Below are positions 6,034-6,678 of a stretch of DNA of 6,678 bases, one piece after another. The first letter of the stretch is position 1. Each line of letters opens with the position of its first letter. The DNA lies in contig CAZJBX010000048.1 of NCBI GenBank assembly GCA_964544605.1, forward strand, positions 1 to 6,678, written 5' to 3'. The notes beneath the pieces are model-generated. The model ran no database searches and had not been told where the DNA came from. It was given only the letters and a program-made list of their open reading frames with translations. The stretch comes from JAMIFN01 sp964544605. GTDB lineage: Bacteria; Pseudomonadota; Gammaproteobacteria; Burkholderiales; Burkholderiaceae_C. The translations under genes and the position numbers were made by a program.

Positions 6034-6678
6034 ATGCAGCCCATCGAACAACAATTCTTCAACGACCTGGAAAAGAAGCTCTGGACCGCCGCCGACAAGC
6101 TGCGCTCCAACCTTGATGCCGCTGTGTACAAGCACATCGTGCTCGGGCTGATCTTCCTCAAGTATGTCTCCGACGCCTTCGAAGAACGGCAACGCGAACT
6201 GCGCGAACAGTTCACCAACCCGGACCATGACTACTACATGGAGCCTCATGACTACGGCGGCGCGGGTACGCAAGAGTACGAGGAAAACATCGCCGCAGAG
6301 CTGGAAGTGCGCGACTACTACACCGAGAAGAACGTGTTCTGGGTGCCAGTGGAGGCTCGCTGGCAAACCCTGCGCGACTGCGCGCAACTGCCGCCCAAGG
6401 CGGCGCTGCCGTGGAGCAAGCCGGGCAAGGACGAGCCGGAGGAAATGCGCTCGGTCGGTTGGCTGATCGACAACGCGATGGAAGCCATCGAGCGCGAAAA
6501 TGCCCGCCTGAAGAACGTGCTCAACAAGGACTTCGCCCGCGTGCAGATCGACTCCAGCAAGCTGGCCGAACTGATTGGCCACTTCTCGGATACCGACTTC
6601 TCTGCCCGCGAATACAAGGGCCGGCCGCTGGACCTGAAATCCAAGGACATCCTCGGCCACGTCTACGAATACTTCCTC
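6034..6678 (+). CDS. hsdM: Type I restriction-modification system DNA methyltransferase subunit HsdM, N-terminal part
   Basis: Modification subunit of a type I restriction-modification complex; with HsdS it methylates adenine at a bipartite target and is needed for HsdR cleavage. The 215 codons run without a stop to the right edge. The N-terminal HsdM_N helical domain is clear: IEQQFFNDLEKKLWTAADKL (4-23), RSNLDAAVYKHIVLGLIFLK (24-43), YVSDAFEERQ (44-53), then EMRSVGWLIDNAMEAIEREN (137-156), LKNVLNKDFARVQIDSSKLA (159-178) and RPLDLKSKDILGHVYEYFL (197-215), which leads into the methyltransferase domain. The S-adenosylmethionine motif and the NPPF catalytic motif lie beyond the window, so activity cannot be judged. 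ATG 6034 matches the usual family start but lacks a Shine-Dalgarno sequence. Lysine is coded AAG in 14 of 15 cases, unlike the Sco gene next door (5 of 6 AAA), and CCGG, GATC and ACGT are frequent, pointing to separate origin. hsdS and hsdR are expected to the right. Confidence 0.93.
   Translation, partial: MQPIEQQFFNDLEKKLWTAADKLRSNLDAAVYKHIVLGLIFLKYVSDAFEERQRELREQFTNPDHDYYMEPHDYGGAGTQEYEENIAAELEVRDYYTEKNVFWVPVEARWQTLRDCAQLPPKAALPWSKPGKDEPEEMRSVGWLIDNAMEAIERENARLKNVLNKDFARVQIDSSKLAELIGHFSDTDFSAREYKGRPLDLKSKDILGHVYEYFL

Noticed and set aside
1..6678. CRISPR arrays, tRNA or rRNA genes, insertion sequences, phage genes
   Set aside because: No regularly spaced repeats, cloverleaf-like segments, transposase motifs or terminal inverted repeats were seen.

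Overview
The window is a stretch of bacterial chromosome, G+C rich by eye (low to mid 60s percent), that reads almost entirely on the + strand. Protein signatures (a LeuRS C-terminus followed by LptE, a 269-residue ProC, SelO ending in Cys-Ser-Ser, a lipoprotein-type Sco) and the heavy use of GCC, GGC and TTG codons suggest a betaproteobacterium, most likely Burkholderiales/Comamonadaceae-like. That placement is inference; there is no rRNA or other marker gene to confirm it.

Layout. Positions 1-1040 are the 3' end of leuS. After 20 bases comes lptE (1061-1603), which overlaps by ATGA a lipoprotein of the phytase-like esterase family (1600-2760). Five bases later is proC (2766-3575), which overlaps selO (3575-5131) by one base. 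These five genes leave no room for internal promoters or terminators and look like one transcription unit with translational coupling. A 51-base gap with a -10-like box and two copies of ACCTAGG leads to an Sco/SenC copper chaperone gene (5183-5833). A 200-base spacer follows, and then the first 215 codons of hsdM, the methyltransferase subunit of a type I restriction-modification system, which runs off the right edge.

Functions. The left part is a housekeeping patchwork: leucyl-tRNA charging, LPS export to the outer membrane, an exported enzyme of unknown substrate, the last step of proline synthesis, protein AMPylation linked to redox stress, and copper delivery to cytochrome c oxidase. In many proteobacteria lptE is followed by holA; here an exported lipoprotein gene takes that place.

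The clearest unexpected signal is compositional. From 1 to about 5980 the sequence almost lacks the palindromes CCGG, GATC and ACGT (6, 1 and 0 by hand count), and codon choice at Ala-Gly, Ser-Gly, Pro-Gly, Tyr-Val, His-Val and Asp-Leu junctions visibly avoids making them. The last ~700 bases contain 5, 3 and 3, and hsdM switches to near-exclusive AAG for lysine. This marks an accessory, probably horizontally acquired block starting in the 5834-6033 spacer. I found no new system inside the window; if one exists it is more likely to the right, behind hsdM.
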